From Ferruginibacter sp. (GTDB lineage Bacteria; Bacteroidota; Bacteroidia; Chitinophagales; Chitinophagaceae): DNA of 64,000 nt. The position numbers and the translations under genes were made by a program. The notes beneath the pieces are model-generated. The model was not told where the DNA came from. It saw only the letters and a list, made by a program, of their open reading frames with translations, and searched no databases. The stretch lies in NCBI GenBank assembly GCA_019638525.1, contig JAHBTO010000002.1:124001-188000 (forward strand), given 5' to 3'. Each line of letters opens with the position of its first letter. Position 1 is the first letter of the stretch. Shown here in pieces: positions 35,473 to 43,613 of the stretch.

Positions 35473-36141
35473 TTAATTAATAATTGCAGAAGCATAGATA
35501 CGATTAGTATTATACCTGTATCCATAGGTTTGGCAAACTTCTTTTAAAATCATTTCCATTTCTCTTTCATCGCCAAAAGCATCGTAAGGTTGTTTTAAAT
35601 TGCTGCTGAAAAAAAATGCGATGGTTTGATAAAACCTTGCAGTAAAGCCGCCTTTATATTCTTTTATGATTTCGTAACAGTTATTGCCGGTTTCACGGTT
35701 AATAAGTTTCATCAGCACTTTACCCTGGTAAATAGATAAATTGGTGAGAGGCTGCGTAAATTCTTTTCTCAGTTCCTTTTCCCTGCTTTTGATAATATCT
35801 TTACGTTTGGCCTTATCGGTAACACCAATAAGTTTTGCATTTATTTCGTTCATCACTTGTCCCGAACGAACGGCATAAGGATAAGTTACAATAATTGCAT
35901 TGCGTAGCCTCGTCCATTTGGCACGCAACTCCTGGTTGCCATCAGCAATACGGGCATACATCTCTACCGGGAATAATGTTTTAGCTTCAATGGTATCGCC
36001 ATCATATACTACGGCATAAGTGGTAAGCGTATCATTAATTCCTTTTTGCTGGGCAAAAGCTGCATACTTTCCTGCGCCAAGCATCAGCATAAACAGAATT
36101 ATGCTTTTTTTAAACCCCGTTAAATGCTTTTGCTTTTGCAT
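35473..36141 (-). CDS. DUF4294 exported protein
   Basis: 222 residues with a signal peptide (about 10-30, IILFMLMLGAGKYAAFAQ). The conserved core includes VVYDGDTIEAKTLFPVEMY and LRNAIIVTYPYAVRSG, then a lysine/arginine-rich helix (KAKRKDIIKSREKELRKEF) and TGNNCYEIIKEYKGGFTARF. This matches the Bacteroidetes DUF4294 family, of unknown function. It is divergent from the small lipoprotein gene 42 bases away. Confidence 0.85.
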   Translation of the reverse strand: MQKQKHLTGFKKSIILFMLMLGAGKYAAFAQQKGINDTLTTYAVVYDGDTIEAKTLFPVEMYARIADGNQELRAKWTRLRNAIIVTYPYAVRSGQVMNEINAKLIGVTDKAKRKDIIKSREKELRKEFTQPLTNLSIYQGKVLMKLINRETGNNCYEIIKEYKGGFTARFYQTIAFFFSSNLKQPYDAFGDEREMEMILKEVCQTYGYRYNTNRIYASAIIN

Positions 36142-36183
36142 ATTGTAAATTTACAGGTACAGACCAATATTTAATGCAGATAG

Positions 36184-36576
36184 ATGCTTAAGGTAACCTT
36201 AATTTTTTCGGTTTATTGTATGGCCTTGGTATTTATTAGCTGTAAATACAAAGAAAAAGATCCTTCTGCCGAACTGGTGCAGCACTATCGGGATTCTGTT
36301 TCGGAAGCCAGGATTGACTCTGCATATAAAGCAATTAAATCAAGATGCGATACACAGATGCTTTACCAGGTACCAATAATGGTAGATTCGTTTTTAAAAA
36401 ACCCTGCATTGGTAACTAAGTTTTTTGATACGGCAAATATTTATACCGATGCCGATAAAAAAGTTGAAAAAGTAATAAGGCAGCTATTAGCCGATTGCGA
36501 TTCTAATTTGCTAAAAGAAACATATAAAATAGCCCGGCACCGGCAACAATTAAAACCACAGCGGCATAAAAAGTAG
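36184..36576 (+). CDS. Small lipoprotein overlapping the ccmF 3' end
   Basis: 130 residues with a lipoprotein signal ending at VFISC (Cys20). The mature part is charged and mostly helical (SAELVQHYRDSVSEARIDSAYK and KKVEKVIRQLLADC) and has a basic tail. No family is recognised. Its last 74 bases (36503-36576) overlap the end of ccmF on the opposite strand, so the two mRNAs are complementary there. The lipobox and length make a real gene likely. Confidence 0.7.
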   Translation: MLKVTLIFSVYCMALVFISCKYKEKDPSAELVQHYRDSVSEARIDSAYKAIKSRCDTQMLYQVPIMVDSFLKNPALVTKFFDTANIYTDADKKVEKVIRQLLADCDSNLLKETYKIARHRQQLKPQRHKK

Positions 36577-39022
36577 AGAGCTTAGCTCTTTTTACAGCAC
36601 TCATTATAATACCAATTGCCATAATTACCAGCCCCAGCCATACCAGGTTTATATAAGGAAAAACATAAGCTTTAAGGGTTATGTATTCAATCAATTTATC
36701 CGATTCTTTAAAACCCAGTTTTATTTTATGATTATCGGTTACACCTGCAAATTTTAAATAAAGGTTTTGTGCATATACTGTATCATCAATCTGGTTTACG
36801 CCAAATTCATCAACCTGTATTGCCGGCATGGCTTTGTAATGCATGCTGTCTTTGCTTACCAAAGTAACGTCAGCCATTAAAGCAGCATCGGTTGGTTTAA
36901 AATGATACTTGCCATTATCGGGGTTTTTAACAACTTTATTCAAAATAATAATGCCGTTGCTGTAATAAGCCGTATCTCCTTCTCCCAATTCGCTAATCTT
37001 AAACTGCGTTGTATCTTCTTCCTGGTTTTTATTATTAATTGCATACGATATATAAGTAAACACATCTTTACCCAGGTACGATTTGGTATCGGGGTTGCTG
37101 CTCATGTTATTATCTTTCATGATGTACACATCGGGCCATAAGGTAAACTGTTCTTTAACCTGTTTGGTAACCTTATCTTTCTTTTGAAAAAGCAGTTCAT
37201 AAAAACGGCGGCCTTTTTCATTACCAAAAGAATCTTTCAGGTAAGTAACTTCATAAGGGCCCATGGTTACAGGCACCTGGCGAATAAGGGTGAGGTTTTC
37301 CTGCGGATTATCCGATTCTTTTGTCATTGGGTCTTTACCACTGATGGGTAAATGAATGCCATTTGCCCGGCTATCGCTTATAACTTCTTTATTGCTTGAT
37401 GAAATAAGAATGCCTGCCAGCATTAATGCAAATCCAAGATGCGCCACCGAACCACCTGCCGATTTTAGTTTACCATTTAACCCGGTCCATATATAAGCTG
37501 CATTAGCAATTACCGAATAGATGGATGCAAACAATGCTACATAAGCGGCGCCTAAAAATCCGGCTCCCATTTTATAATAAGTAAGCGGATAAATAAATGC
37601 CAGCAATGCAGTGATAACAGCCGCTATTAAAGTAGGCACTGCTATTTTCTTTAAAATATATGCCGATGAAGTATTCTTATACTTGAAATATTGTGCAATA
37701 GCGCTTAACAAACCTATGATAATGGCTACCAAAATAACCACTTTATTATATGAGAATTCTACATTTTCGGGCTGTGCAATATGGGTACCAAAAATTTTAT
37801 TGTAAACAGGCACCGATGTTTTAGCAATAATAAAAACAGAAGTTAAAAATAACACCAGCGAACCAATAAACATCCAAAACTCTCTTGAGTTGGTGCTTTC
37901 TTCTTTTTGCAGGGATGGCATCTTTTTAAGGTTGGCAATAAAAAGCCCCAATGATGGCAATGCAAATGCAGCCACAAAAAGCAATATCATCACATTAATA
38001 GCTTGTCCTGCATCGGTAAATGCATGTACCGATGTATCGCCTAATATACCTGTACGGGTTAAAAAGGTTGAATACAAAACAAAAATAAAAGTGAGGAAAG
38101 CAAAAAGATAACTGGCTTTTAAAGAATGTCCTGTTGCTTTATAAATTACCATAGTATGCAAACCGGCAATTAAAATAAGCCAGGGTACCAGCGATGCATT
38201 CTCAACAGGGTCCCATGCCCAGTAACCGCCAAATGATAATGATTCATATGCCCATTTGCCACCCATCATAATTCCGGTACCCAGCACACAAGCGCTAAAC
38301 AAAGCCCATGGCAGGGCAGGGGTTATCCAGTCGCCGTAGCGTTTTGTTTGTATTCCTGCAAAAGCATAACCAAAAGGGATAATGGTAGAAGCAAAACCTA
38401 AAAATAAAATAGGCGGATGAATAACCATCCAGTAATTACGCAGCAACACATTAAGGCCAACCCCGTCTTTAATAAAGGTTAAATAATTTGGCTGACTAAA
38501 GATGGGACCCGTAATTTCGTTTCTTGTTAAAGTAAAAGGGTTGCTGCCCAGTCGTACATCACCTACATAAATGCCTACCAGCATAACCAGTAAAAAACAC
38601 TGTGCCAAACTTATCACTGTCATTACCGGTGCTTCCCAATCCTTTGCTTTAAGCATGATGATGATGCCAAGCAGGCTGTGCCAGATAGCCCACAGCAAAA
38701 AACTACCTTCCTGTCCTTCCCAAATACAGGCAAGTAAATATTTAGGCTCCAGTTCAAGAGATGCATGTTTATATACATACATGTACTCAAAATAATGATG
38801 GGCACATATATAATAAATGGTGGCAAAAATGATGAGGGCCGATATTAACTGCGTTGTAAAAGCTATCCTTGCATACCTAAGCCATGAATTTTTTTCGTTT
38901 AAATCTGTTTTTTTACCGGCAGTAAAAAATGAAATAGTAGAAATTATGGATGCAACAAATGCAAGTAATACAAAAAAGTGGCCTATTTGCCCGGGTAATA
39001 AATGTTCGCCTTCAAACTGCAT
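36503..39022 (-). CDS. ccmF: Cytochrome c biogenesis protein, CcmF type
   Basis: 839 residues with about 15 membrane helices. The haem-handling WWD domain GGYWAWDPVENAS (265-277) is present, flanked by conserved histidines (HPPIL at 202-206; His289 in AGLHT). WEGQEGSFLLW (101-111) is another CcmF/CycK signature. A large exported region (about 560-770) precedes the last helices. It joins haem from CcmE to apocytochromes. It follows ccmE by 30 bases, a two-gene unit. A c-type cytochrome is encoded at 16.9 kb. Confidence 0.94.
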   Translation of the reverse strand: MQFEGEHLLPGQIGHFFVLLAFVASIISTISFFTAGKKTDLNEKNSWLRYARIAFTTQLISALIIFATIYYICAHHYFEYMYVYKHASLELEPKYLLACIWEGQEGSFLLWAIWHSLLGIIIMLKAKDWEAPVMTVISLAQCFLLVMLVGIYVGDVRLGSNPFTLTRNEITGPIFSQPNYLTFIKDGVGLNVLLRNYWMVIHPPILFLGFASTIIPFGYAFAGIQTKRYGDWITPALPWALFSACVLGTGIMMGGKWAYESLSFGGYWAWDPVENASLVPWLILIAGLHTMVIYKATGHSLKASYLFAFLTFIFVLYSTFLTRTGILGDTSVHAFTDAGQAINVMILLFVAAFALPSLGLFIANLKKMPSLQKEESTNSREFWMFIGSLVLFLTSVFIIAKTSVPVYNKIFGTHIAQPENVEFSYNKVVILVAIIIGLLSAIAQYFKYKNTSSAYILKKIAVPTLIAAVITALLAFIYPLTYYKMGAGFLGAAYVALFASIYSVIANAAYIWTGLNGKLKSAGGSVAHLGFALMLAGILISSSNKEVISDSRANGIHLPISGKDPMTKESDNPQENLTLIRQVPVTMGPYEVTYLKDSFGNEKGRRFYELLFQKKDKVTKQVKEQFTLWPDVYIMKDNNMSSNPDTKSYLGKDVFTYISYAINNKNQEEDTTQFKISELGEGDTAYYSNGIIILNKVVKNPDNGKYHFKPTDAALMADVTLVSKDSMHYKAMPAIQVDEFGVNQIDDTVYAQNLYLKFAGVTDNHKIKLGFKESDKLIEYITLKAYVFPYINLVWLGLVIMAIGIIMSAVKRAKLSTFYAAVVLIVAGAGLFYMFLLAN

Positions 39023-39052
39023 TGCTAAATTAATTTGTGATGAAAAATCCCG

Positions 39053-39475
39053 TTAATATGCAGAATCCTGTTGGTTGGTAATTGTTTTTTCCAGTTGTTT
39101 CTTATCGTCTTTGTATTTACTGGGGCATTTCAAAAGGATGTCTTTACATTCAAAATGATCAGCTTCCATTTTTCCTTTCATTACAATGCGTTCGCTTTTT
39201 TCAAGATCGGTGGGTTTACTATTACGAAAAATCACTTTGGTTTTTCCGCCCAGGCTGTCCACAGCATAAAAAGAAAGATAGTTTGGGTTTTTTATAGCAT
39301 CATATTCAATAGGCTCAGTTTTATCAAGTTTGGCAATCAGGTGTACAAAAGTTCCTTGTTTCTTTTTTGCCGAGCTGATGCTTTCGTAAGTTGAAAAATC
39401 GCCTGCTGAAAAAACAATAAGCGATACAATAAGTACAGCAATAGCAATTAAGAATATAATATGTGTTTTCTTCAT
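39053..39475 (-). CDS. ccmE: CcmE haem chaperone with CxxxY motif
   Basis: 140 residues from the ATG at 39475; an upstream start would add MNYLCNEIFF. One N-terminal membrane anchor (about 5-24) precedes an OB-fold beta barrel. The covalent haem-binding site reads CPSKY (Cys117, Tyr121) instead of the usual HxxxY, the variant known in Desulfovibrio and archaea. CcmE takes haem from the inner membrane and passes it to CcmF, the next gene. The variant usually goes with a system lacking CcmH; CcmH is not seen here. A minus-strand TACCTTTG box (39492-39499) lies just upstream. Confidence 0.92.
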   Translation of the reverse strand: MKKTHIIFLIAIAVLIVSLIVFSAGDFSTYESISSAKKKQGTFVHLIAKLDKTEPIEYDAIKNPNYLSFYAVDSLGGKTKVIFRNSKPTDLEKSERIVMKGKMEADHFECKDILLKCPSKYKDDKKQLEKTITNQQDSAY

Positions 39476-39491
39476 AAAAAAAATTTCGTTG

Positions 39492-39499
39492 CAAAGGTA
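39492..39499 (-). promoter_or_regulatory. -7 promoter box for ccmE
   Basis: Read on the minus strand this is TACCTTTG, 16 bases before the ccmE ATG at 39475. It argues for that start over the upstream one, which would lie at or inside the promoter. Confidence 0.5.
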
Positions 39500-39646
39500 A
39501 TTCAATTGAAGTCTTAATATCCATTTTGTAACAGCAATTTGATATTGTTTAACTCATTTTAGTTCATACATGATGATTATAAAACATAATTGAAGCAGAA
39601 AAAGTAAATAATGTCACCAATACGCTTTCATTCCTCAACTGTCGCT

Positions 39647-39654
39647 TATATTTG
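39647..39654 (+). promoter_or_regulatory. -7 promoter box for the arginase-family operon
   Basis: TATATTTG matches the -7 consensus, 48 bases before the ATG. No clean TTTG box lies 19-21 bases upstream; TTTC (39626-39629) is the nearest. Confidence 0.45.
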
Positions 39655-39702
39655 CAGCGTTTTTACCCTTGAAAAAAGCTATTTATTTAAATTAATCACC
39701 AG

Positions 39703-40752
39703 ATGACAGATCTCTCTACTTTTGATCCTAACTCGGTTGGCAACCCCGATAACAATATTTTTGGCTTACCCTTTACTGAAGAAGATGCCAGGTTAATAAT
39801 TATACCTATACCCTGGGAAGTTACAGTAAGTTATAGCGCCGGTACAGCCCGTGCACCCGAAAACATCTTCAATTCAAGCATACAGGTAGACCTGTATGAT
39901 CCCGATGTAAAAGATGGCTGGAAACAGGGCTACTATATGCGCCCGCATGATAAAAAAGTTTTGATTAAAAGCGATTACCTGCGCAAAGAAGCCGAATTAT
40001 ACATCAACTATATTTCGCACGGCGAAAAGGTGGCCGACAATAAATTCATGTGTAAATCTCTTAAAGAGATAAATGAAGGCAGCGAATTTTTAAATAACTG
40101 GGTTTTTGAACGCACTAAAGAATTGTTAGACCAGGGAAAACTGGTTGCTTTATTGGGTGGAGACCATAGCACCCCATTAGGATATTTTAAAGCCATTGCC
40201 CAAAAGCACGGTGATTTTGGATTGTTACAAATTGATGCCCATTGTGATTTGCGTAAGGCATACGAAGGGTTTACTTACTCTCATGCATCCATCATGTACA
40301 ATGCCCTGGAAGAAATACCACAATTAAAAAAGCTGGTACAAGTTGGCATTAGGGATTATTGCAGCGAAGAAGCTGATTATATACAAGCCTCAAATGGGCG
40401 TGTGGTTACCTATTTTGATAAAGATATTAAAGAGCGACAGTATGAAGGTCAAACCTGGAAACAGATTGTAGATGAAATGGTAAGCCACCTGCCCCAAAAA
40501 GTTTATATCAGTTTTGATATTGATGGATTAGACCCGAAGCTATGCCCCAATACAGGCACTCCGGTACAGGGTGGTTTTGAAACAGAACAGGTATTTTATA
40601 TTTTTAAAAGAATATTACAAAGCGGCAGAAAATTTATTGGTTTTGATTTAAATGAAGTGGGTGTTAGCCATGATGAGTGGGATGAGAATGTAGGTGCCAG
40701 GTGCTTGTTTAAAATGTGTAATTTACTGGTAGCATCAAACCCACTGGGATGA
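39703..40752 (+). CDS. Agmatinase/formimidoylglutamase-family ureohydrolase
   Basis: 349 residues with all manganese-binding motifs of the arginase fold: GGDHS (152-156), DAHCDLR (178-184) and SFDIDGLDP (near 267-275). Its N-terminal extension of about 30 residues is typical of the Bacteroidetes agmatinase-family branch. It would hydrolyse a guanidino group, releasing urea or formamide; agmatine, formimidoyl-glutamate and arginine are the candidate substrates. It overlaps the start of the next gene by four bases (ATGA), showing translational coupling. Confidence 0.92.
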   Translation: MTDLSTFDPNSVGNPDNNIFGLPFTEEDARLIIIPIPWEVTVSYSAGTARAPENIFNSSIQVDLYDPDVKDGWKQGYYMRPHDKKVLIKSDYLRKEAELYINYISHGEKVADNKFMCKSLKEINEGSEFLNNWVFERTKELLDQGKLVALLGGDHSTPLGYFKAIAQKHGDFGLLQIDAHCDLRKAYEGFTYSHASIMYNALEEIPQLKKLVQVGIRDYCSEEADYIQASNGRVVTYFDKDIKERQYEGQTWKQIVDEMVSHLPQKVYISFDIDGLDPKLCPNTGTPVQGGFETEQVFYIFKRILQSGRKFIGFDLNEVGVSHDEWDENVGARCLFKMCNLLVASNPLG

Positions 40753-41306
40753 ATTACAGTTTTACATTAAAAAACAATAATACAAAAGCATACAGGCTGT
40801 TCACCTGGTTTTTATTTTTACTGCATATTTCAATTGCTGGCTTGATGGCGGTAAACACTGCCGACAAGGCCGTAAAAACAGGCCTCTTTATCCTGGTAGG
40901 ATTTTATATCCTTATTGCAGCACTTTATTATTTTTTTACCGGGAAACAAAAAAATGCTTTTGAAACTTTCAGTTTCGCCATGGCCTTGTTTTATGCAGGT
41001 TTTTGGATGAAGCATGTGGGCCTAGTTGCTTTCTTTGTTTTTACAGCCTTGATATTATTTGTAAATTTCATTCACAAAAAAAAGGCAGGCTTGTTGATAA
41101 GTGGTGCAGGTGTTAAATTGAAAGGTATTTTTAAAGCCGTTGAATACAGTTGGCCCGATATTGATAATCTTGTACTGAAAGACGGTTTACTAACCGTAGA
41201 TTTTACTTCGAATAAATTATTACAGTGCGAAATTGATACTGATACAAACCCGATTGATGAAAATGAATTCAACAGGTTTTGTATGCTTCACCTTAATAAA
41301 CTATAG
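40749..41306 (+). CDS. Small membrane protein with C-terminal PH-like domain
   Basis: 185 residues. Four membrane helices fill the first 115 residues. The C-terminal part (about 118-185) is a small soluble beta-rich domain (VKLKGIFKAVEYSW, NLVLKDGLLTVDF, KLLQCEID) that resembles bacterial PH-like folds. It starts inside the stop region of the arginase-family gene and ends 24 bases before the radical SAM gene, so all three are one operon. Function unknown. Confidence 0.8.
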   Translation: MNYSFTLKNNNTKAYRLFTWFLFLLHISIAGLMAVNTADKAVKTGLFILVGFYILIAALYYFFTGKQKNAFETFSFAMALFYAGFWMKHVGLVAFFVFTALILFVNFIHKKKAGLLISGAGVKLKGIFKAVEYSWPDIDNLVLKDGLLTVDFTSNKLLQCEIDTDTNPIDENEFNRFCMLHLNKL

Positions 41307-41330
41307 TAAAAGAAATCAATCTTTGATTTT

Positions 41331-42626
41331 ATGTTAACAAACAGCCCATACATTTTATATTCAGACGGTAATGGAAATATTTTTGAAGACACATCGCTTT
41401 ATGTAACCGGCCGCAGCGGCTGGGATGCCATACCTGTACCTGCAGATGAATGGATTGAATTACCCAACGGTGGTAATTTATACGAACTACCTGGCCGCAA
41501 AGGTATTGGTATTGATGTAAAAACAGGGGAGATGCGTATTTGCGAAAAAGGATGGGCTGTAGCTGCTTTTATACCGCCGGCATATACCGGTTTATACATG
41601 GCGGCATACGAAACAGAAAAAGATGCCCCCACTTTACCGTTGTTTTGTTACACAGCAGCAGGATGGCGTAATGAAAAAATTTATGTTACTGCTGTAAGGA
41701 TAGAAAAAGATATCAGGCAGGAAGCAGAAGGATATGATGAGCAAAAGATTAATACCGGAACAAAAAATTTGTTGAAAGCATATCCGCATAACAGGCTGGT
41801 AAAACACCTGATGGAAAATTGCTGCATGACATACACCTGCCCCGCAGCAAGAAACCTTGCTATTGGCCGGTGGGAATGCCCGGTGCCTGTTTCGCCGGCA
41901 TGCAATGCAAACTGTATCGGTTGCATCTCTTTTCAACCCGAAACAGAAACCATTTTTAGCACACAAGACAGGTTAACTTTTAAACCCACTGCCGAAGAAA
42001 TAGTTGAATTTACTGTGCCACACCTTGAGACTGCACCTTTTCCTATCATTAGTTTTGGGCAGGGTTGCGAAGGCGAACCTTTACTTATGTGGGAAACCAT
42101 CAGGGAATCGATTATTGAAATAAGGAAGCATACACAAAAAGGCAGCATTAACATCAACAGCAACGGAAGCATGCCCAAAGCCGTAAAAGCTTTGTGCGAA
42201 GTTGGGTTGAACAGTATCAGGGTTAGCACCAACTCGGCCCGTAAAAATATTTATACATCATATTACCTGCCTAACAATTACGAGTTTGAAGATTTACTTG
42301 ATAGTTTAAAAATTATGCGAAGTTTTGGCGGCTGGACAAGTATTAACTACTTTGTTTTCCCGGGCATGACAGACAGTGTTGAAGAATATGAAGCATTAAG
42401 AAAGCTGATTAAAGAAACCGACCTGTGCATGATTCAATGGCGTAATTTTAATATTGACCCCGATTGGTACCTGGGAAAAATTGGAATTACCGATACCGGC
42501 GAATGTATGGGTGTAAAACAGATGATGGAACTAATAAGAGAAGAATTTCCAAATCTTAAATTCGGTTATTTCAATCCATCTATCGAAAGAATAAAAGGGA
42601 ATTTTGATGTAGACTTTGCACATTAA
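41331..42626 (+). CDS. Radical SAM protein with long N-terminal domain
   Basis: 431 residues. The iron-sulfur motif CNANCIGC (Cys191, Cys195, Cys198) fits CxxxCxxC, and FGQGCEGEPL is the glycine-rich SAM-binding GGE-like stretch. Residues 1-160 form a separate beta-rich region with no known domain. A second cysteine set (Cys164, Cys165, Cys170, Cys183) sits just before the radical SAM motif and could hold an auxiliary cluster. The substrate is unknown. It is last in the operon with the arginase-family enzyme and the small membrane protein. Confidence 0.88.
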   Translation: MLTNSPYILYSDGNGNIFEDTSLYVTGRSGWDAIPVPADEWIELPNGGNLYELPGRKGIGIDVKTGEMRICEKGWAVAAFIPPAYTGLYMAAYETEKDAPTLPLFCYTAAGWRNEKIYVTAVRIEKDIRQEAEGYDEQKINTGTKNLLKAYPHNRLVKHLMENCCMTYTCPAARNLAIGRWECPVPVSPACNANCIGCISFQPETETIFSTQDRLTFKPTAEEIVEFTVPHLETAPFPIISFGQGCEGEPLLMWETIRESIIEIRKHTQKGSININSNGSMPKAVKALCEVGLNSIRVSTNSARKNIYTSYYLPNNYEFEDLLDSLKIMRSFGGWTSINYFVFPGMTDSVEEYEALRKLIKETDLCMIQWRNFNIDPDWYLGKIGITDTGECMGVKQMMELIREEFPNLKFGYFNPSIERIKGNFDVDFAH

Positions 42627-42672
42627 TTATTGCTGTTGATGTTTTTACAACTGCATTCAATTAAAATATTGC

Positions 42673-43551
42673 TTAATTCAAATTCTTCCACAAATATTGT
42701 ATCAACCCATCGGCCAAACCAATTTTGGGCACATAAATTTCCCTGGCGCCTGCCCATCGCATGGCATTGTTGTATATGAGCAGCGCAGGTACAATTACAT
42801 CTGCACGGTCGGTTTTTAAATTATAAAGCCTTATCCTTTCTTCTAACGAAACGCTGCTTAATTCCTTATAATAATCTTTTATCAGTTCATGCGAAAGGGG
42901 TTTGCCTTCTTTGGTTTTGCTCATGGTAAATACTTTATTGATGTTGCCGCCGCTGCCAATTGCTACAACTTCTTTTTGCTCTTTGGTAACGGTTTTTATA
43001 ATTTCTCTCATCACTTCCCAGGTTTTTTCATGTACAGCGCCCTGTAACAGTCGTATAGTGCCAATATTAAACGATTCCCTGAATAATAAACTGCCATTAC
43101 TAAAAAAAGAAAGTTCGGTACTGCCGCCACCCACATCAATGTACATATAGCTATGGTCTTTATCTAATGTTTCGGCAATATGGTTTTCAAATAACAATTC
43201 AGCTTCAAAATCTCCGCTTATCACTTTAACCTGTATGTCGGTTTCTAATTTCACCTTGCGTATAATATCTTCTGCATTTTTTGCATCCCTCATGGCGCTT
43301 GTAGCGCAGGCTATACTGTTTTTTACTTCATATACATTCATCAGGTGTTTAAATGCTTTCATTGTTTGCAACAGCATTCCGGTTTTTTGTTTTGATACGC
43401 TGCCTGTTTCAAAAACATCAAAACCCAGCCGTAATGGAATGCGAAAAAGATTCAGCTTATTAAAAACAGGAGATTTGTTTTCATTATTTATCACATCTGT
43501 TATCAATAACCGGGCGGCATTGCTTCCTATATCTATGGCGGCTAATCTCAA
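42673..43551 (-). CDS. ppx: Exopolyphosphatase / pppGpp phosphohydrolase (Ppx/GppA)
   Basis: 292 residues, the short two-domain Ppx/GppA form. Phosphate-binding stretches DIGSNAARLLI (7-17), the acidic catalytic region IACATSAMRDA, and VGGGSTELS (near 138-146) are conserved. It removes phosphate from polyphosphate ends or from pppGpp. It lies 62 bases downstream of ppk1 on the same strand, pairing synthesis and breakdown of polyphosphate. Confidence 0.92.
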   Translation of the reverse strand: MRLAAIDIGSNAARLLITDVINNENKSPVFNKLNLFRIPLRLGFDVFETGSVSKQKTGMLLQTMKAFKHLMNVYEVKNSIACATSAMRDAKNAEDIIRKVKLETDIQVKVISGDFEAELLFENHIAETLDKDHSYMYIDVGGGSTELSFFSNGSLLFRESFNIGTIRLLQGAVHEKTWEVMREIIKTVTKEQKEVVAIGSGGNINKVFTMSKTKEGKPLSHELIKDYYKELSSVSLEERIRLYNLKTDRADVIVPALLIYNNAMRWAGAREIYVPKIGLADGLIQYLWKNLN

Positions 43552-43613
43552 AATATCTTTTTAATTTATCAATGAAAAAAGTATTGAAAAGTTTTTACAC
43601 AAACTGCATACAC

